From Sphingomonas bacterium (lineage in GTDB: Bacteria > Pseudomonadota > Alphaproteobacteria > Sphingomonadales > Sphingomonadaceae): a stretch of 7,093 nt of DNA. A program made the translations under genes and the position numbers. The notes under the pieces are model-generated. The model was not told the origin of the DNA and did not search any database. It saw only the letters and a list, made by a program, of their open reading frames with translations. How positions within the stretch are numbered: the stretch's first letter is position 1; the number at the start of each line of letters is the position of its first letter. Shown here in pieces: positions 6,425 to 7,093 of this stretch. The stretch is from assembly GCF_903643065.1 (NCBI RefSeq), contig NZ_CAHJWX010000089.1, positions 1 to 7,093 on the forward strand, in the 5' to 3' direction.

Positions 6425-7093
6425 CGGCCGGCCCCGGCGCTGTGGTTCGCCCTGTCGCGCTGCAGCTCGCGGTCATGCTCGTGCTTGCGCGCGTCCTCGG
6501 TGCGCTTCTTCTCGTCCTTCTGGGCCTGCGCGTCGTCCTTGGCGCCGCGCGTGTCGATCGAGACGGTGACGGACAGGCCCGGCACCAGCACCTTGCGCGC
6601 CTCGGGCCCCGCCTCGACGCGAATGCGCACGGGCACGCGCTGCACGATCTTGGTGAAGTTGCCCGTGGCGTTGTCGGTCGGCACCAGCGCGAAGCGGCTG
6701 CCGGTGCCGGGCGAGAAGCTCTCGACCGTGCCGTGGATGTCCTCTCCCGGCAAAGCGTCGACCTCGATCGTGGCGGGCTGGCCGATCCGCATCAGCCCGA
6801 TCTGCGTCTCCTTGAAGTTCGCGGTGAGGTAGAGACCGTAGACGGGCACCACCGTCATCATCCGCGTGCCCGCCTGGATATACTGGCCGACGCGCACGGT
6901 GCGGTCGCCGATCCGCCCGTCGATGCGGCTGGTCACGGTCGCCGCGCCGACATTGACGAGGTTGGCCGCGAGCTGCGCGCGCGCGGCATCCACCTGCGCG
7001 TGGCCCGAGCGGACCTGTGCGTCGTAATAGGCGATCTGGTGCCGCGCGCCCGCGACCTGCGCTTCGCTCGCCGCGAGCTGCGCGCGCGCCATC
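6421..7093 (-). CDS. EmrA/HlyD-family periplasmic adaptor (membrane fusion protein), N-terminus outside window
   Basis: The last 223 or so residues of a membrane fusion protein; the frame is still open at the right edge, so the N-terminal membrane anchor and first lipoyl half lie beyond the window. Counting from the first Met seen (complement of 7090-7092, probably internal), residues 1-45 are the returning arm of a coiled-coil hairpin with Ala-Gln-Leu/Val heptads. Next come the second lipoyl half (SRIDGRIGDRTVRVGQYIQAG, 55-75) and the beta-barrel segment (YLTANFKETQIGLMRIGQPA, 88-107). An EmrA-typical region SFSPGTGSRFALVPTDNATG follows (125-144), then NFTKIVQRVPVRIRV (145-159). Full-length EmrA is about 390 residues, so roughly 150-170 N-terminal residues are missing. 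After the last family segment (PGLSVTVSID, 171-180) comes an unusual highly charged tail of about 40 residues rich in Asp, Lys, Arg, Glu and His. Its TGA overlaps the exporter GTG by 4 bases. Confidence 0.94.
   Translation of the reverse strand, partial: MARAQLAASEAQVAGARHQIAYYDAQVRSGHAQVDAARAQLAANLVNVGAATVTSRIDGRIGDRTVRVGQYIQAGTRMMTVVPVYGLYLTANFKETQIGLMRIGQPATIEVDALPGEDIHGTVESFSPGTGSRFALVPTDNATGNFTKIVQRVPVRIRVEAGPEARKVLVPGLSVTVSIDTRGAKDDAQAQKDEKKRTEDARKHEHDRELQRDRANHSAGAGR

Larger units (their letters stand above)
1..7093 (-). other. Apparent single operon of seven overlapping genes (efflux pump plus MCE transporter)
   Basis: Every junction in the window is an overlap: 6421-6424 (GTGA), 4874-4877 (ATGA), 3366-3369 (ATGA), 2233-2236 (ATGA), 1460 (TGATG, one shared base) and 537-540 (ATGA). 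There is no untranslated gap, no candidate terminator hairpin followed by a T-run, and no space for an independent intergenic promoter between the genes. This pattern favours one transcript with translational coupling. The operon's promoter and any regulator would be to the right of the window, and its end to the left. A promoter inside the NodT coding sequence serving the MCE genes separately cannot be excluded by reading alone. Confidence 0.8.

Noticed and set aside
4592..6832. A 746-codon open frame on the plus strand, plus several other long plus-strand frames (for example 585-1610, 2236-3084 and 4047-5132).
   Set aside because: They lie exactly antisense to well-supported genes, are full of Arg/Asp/Glu/Gln/His/Ala runs with no recognisable domain, and follow from the GC-rich third positions of the minus-strand genes.
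1..7093. Search by eye for tRNA or rRNA genes, insertion-sequence ends, CRISPR-like repeats, intrinsic terminators and riboswitches.
   Set aside because: None seen. The window is continuously coding on the minus strand; short CGCG/GGCG runs are ordinary codon composition, and no hairpin followed by a T-run was found at a gene end.

Overview
The window is a GC-rich bacterial segment with no visible intergenic DNA. Seven genes lie on the minus strand, so transcription runs from high to low coordinates. The high GC content, the DHA2/EmrB exporter paired with a NodT-type outer-membrane lipoprotein, and an MCE transporter in the order permease-ATPase-MCE protein-lipoprotein point to an alphaproteobacterium. 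A sphingomonad is the most likely host. This is inferred from gene content and protein style; there is no rRNA or other marker to confirm it.

The first module in transcription order (7093 down to 3366) is a complete tripartite drug-type efflux pump: an EmrA/HlyD-like periplasmic adaptor (only its C-terminal part is inside the window), an EmrB-like 14-helix MFS exporter (DHA2 family), and a NodT/OprM-like outer-membrane channel lipoprotein. The second module (3369 down to 1) is an MCE/Mla-type ABC transporter: an MlaE-like permease carrying its own N-terminal STAS-like domain, an MlaF-like ATPase, an MlaD-like MCE protein with a long C-terminal helical extension, and an ABC-transport auxiliary lipoprotein cut by the left edge of the window. 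This gene order and composition match the LinKLMN system of Sphingobium and related Ttg2/Mla systems.

All six gene junctions overlap: five by 4 bases (ATGA, or GTGA at the exporter) and one by 1 base (TGATG). No promoter, terminator or regulator is visible between or within the modules. The simplest reading is one translationally coupled operon whose promoter lies beyond position 7093 and whose end lies beyond position 1. The tight linkage of an efflux pump to a lipid or hydrophobic-compound transporter suggests a joint role in envelope homeostasis or in handling hydrophobic compounds. That joint role is an inference.

No RNA genes, mobile elements, CRISPR arrays, attachment sites or notable DNA repeats were seen. 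Each protein belongs to a known family; the unusual aspects are the arrangement and a few non-standard protein segments.
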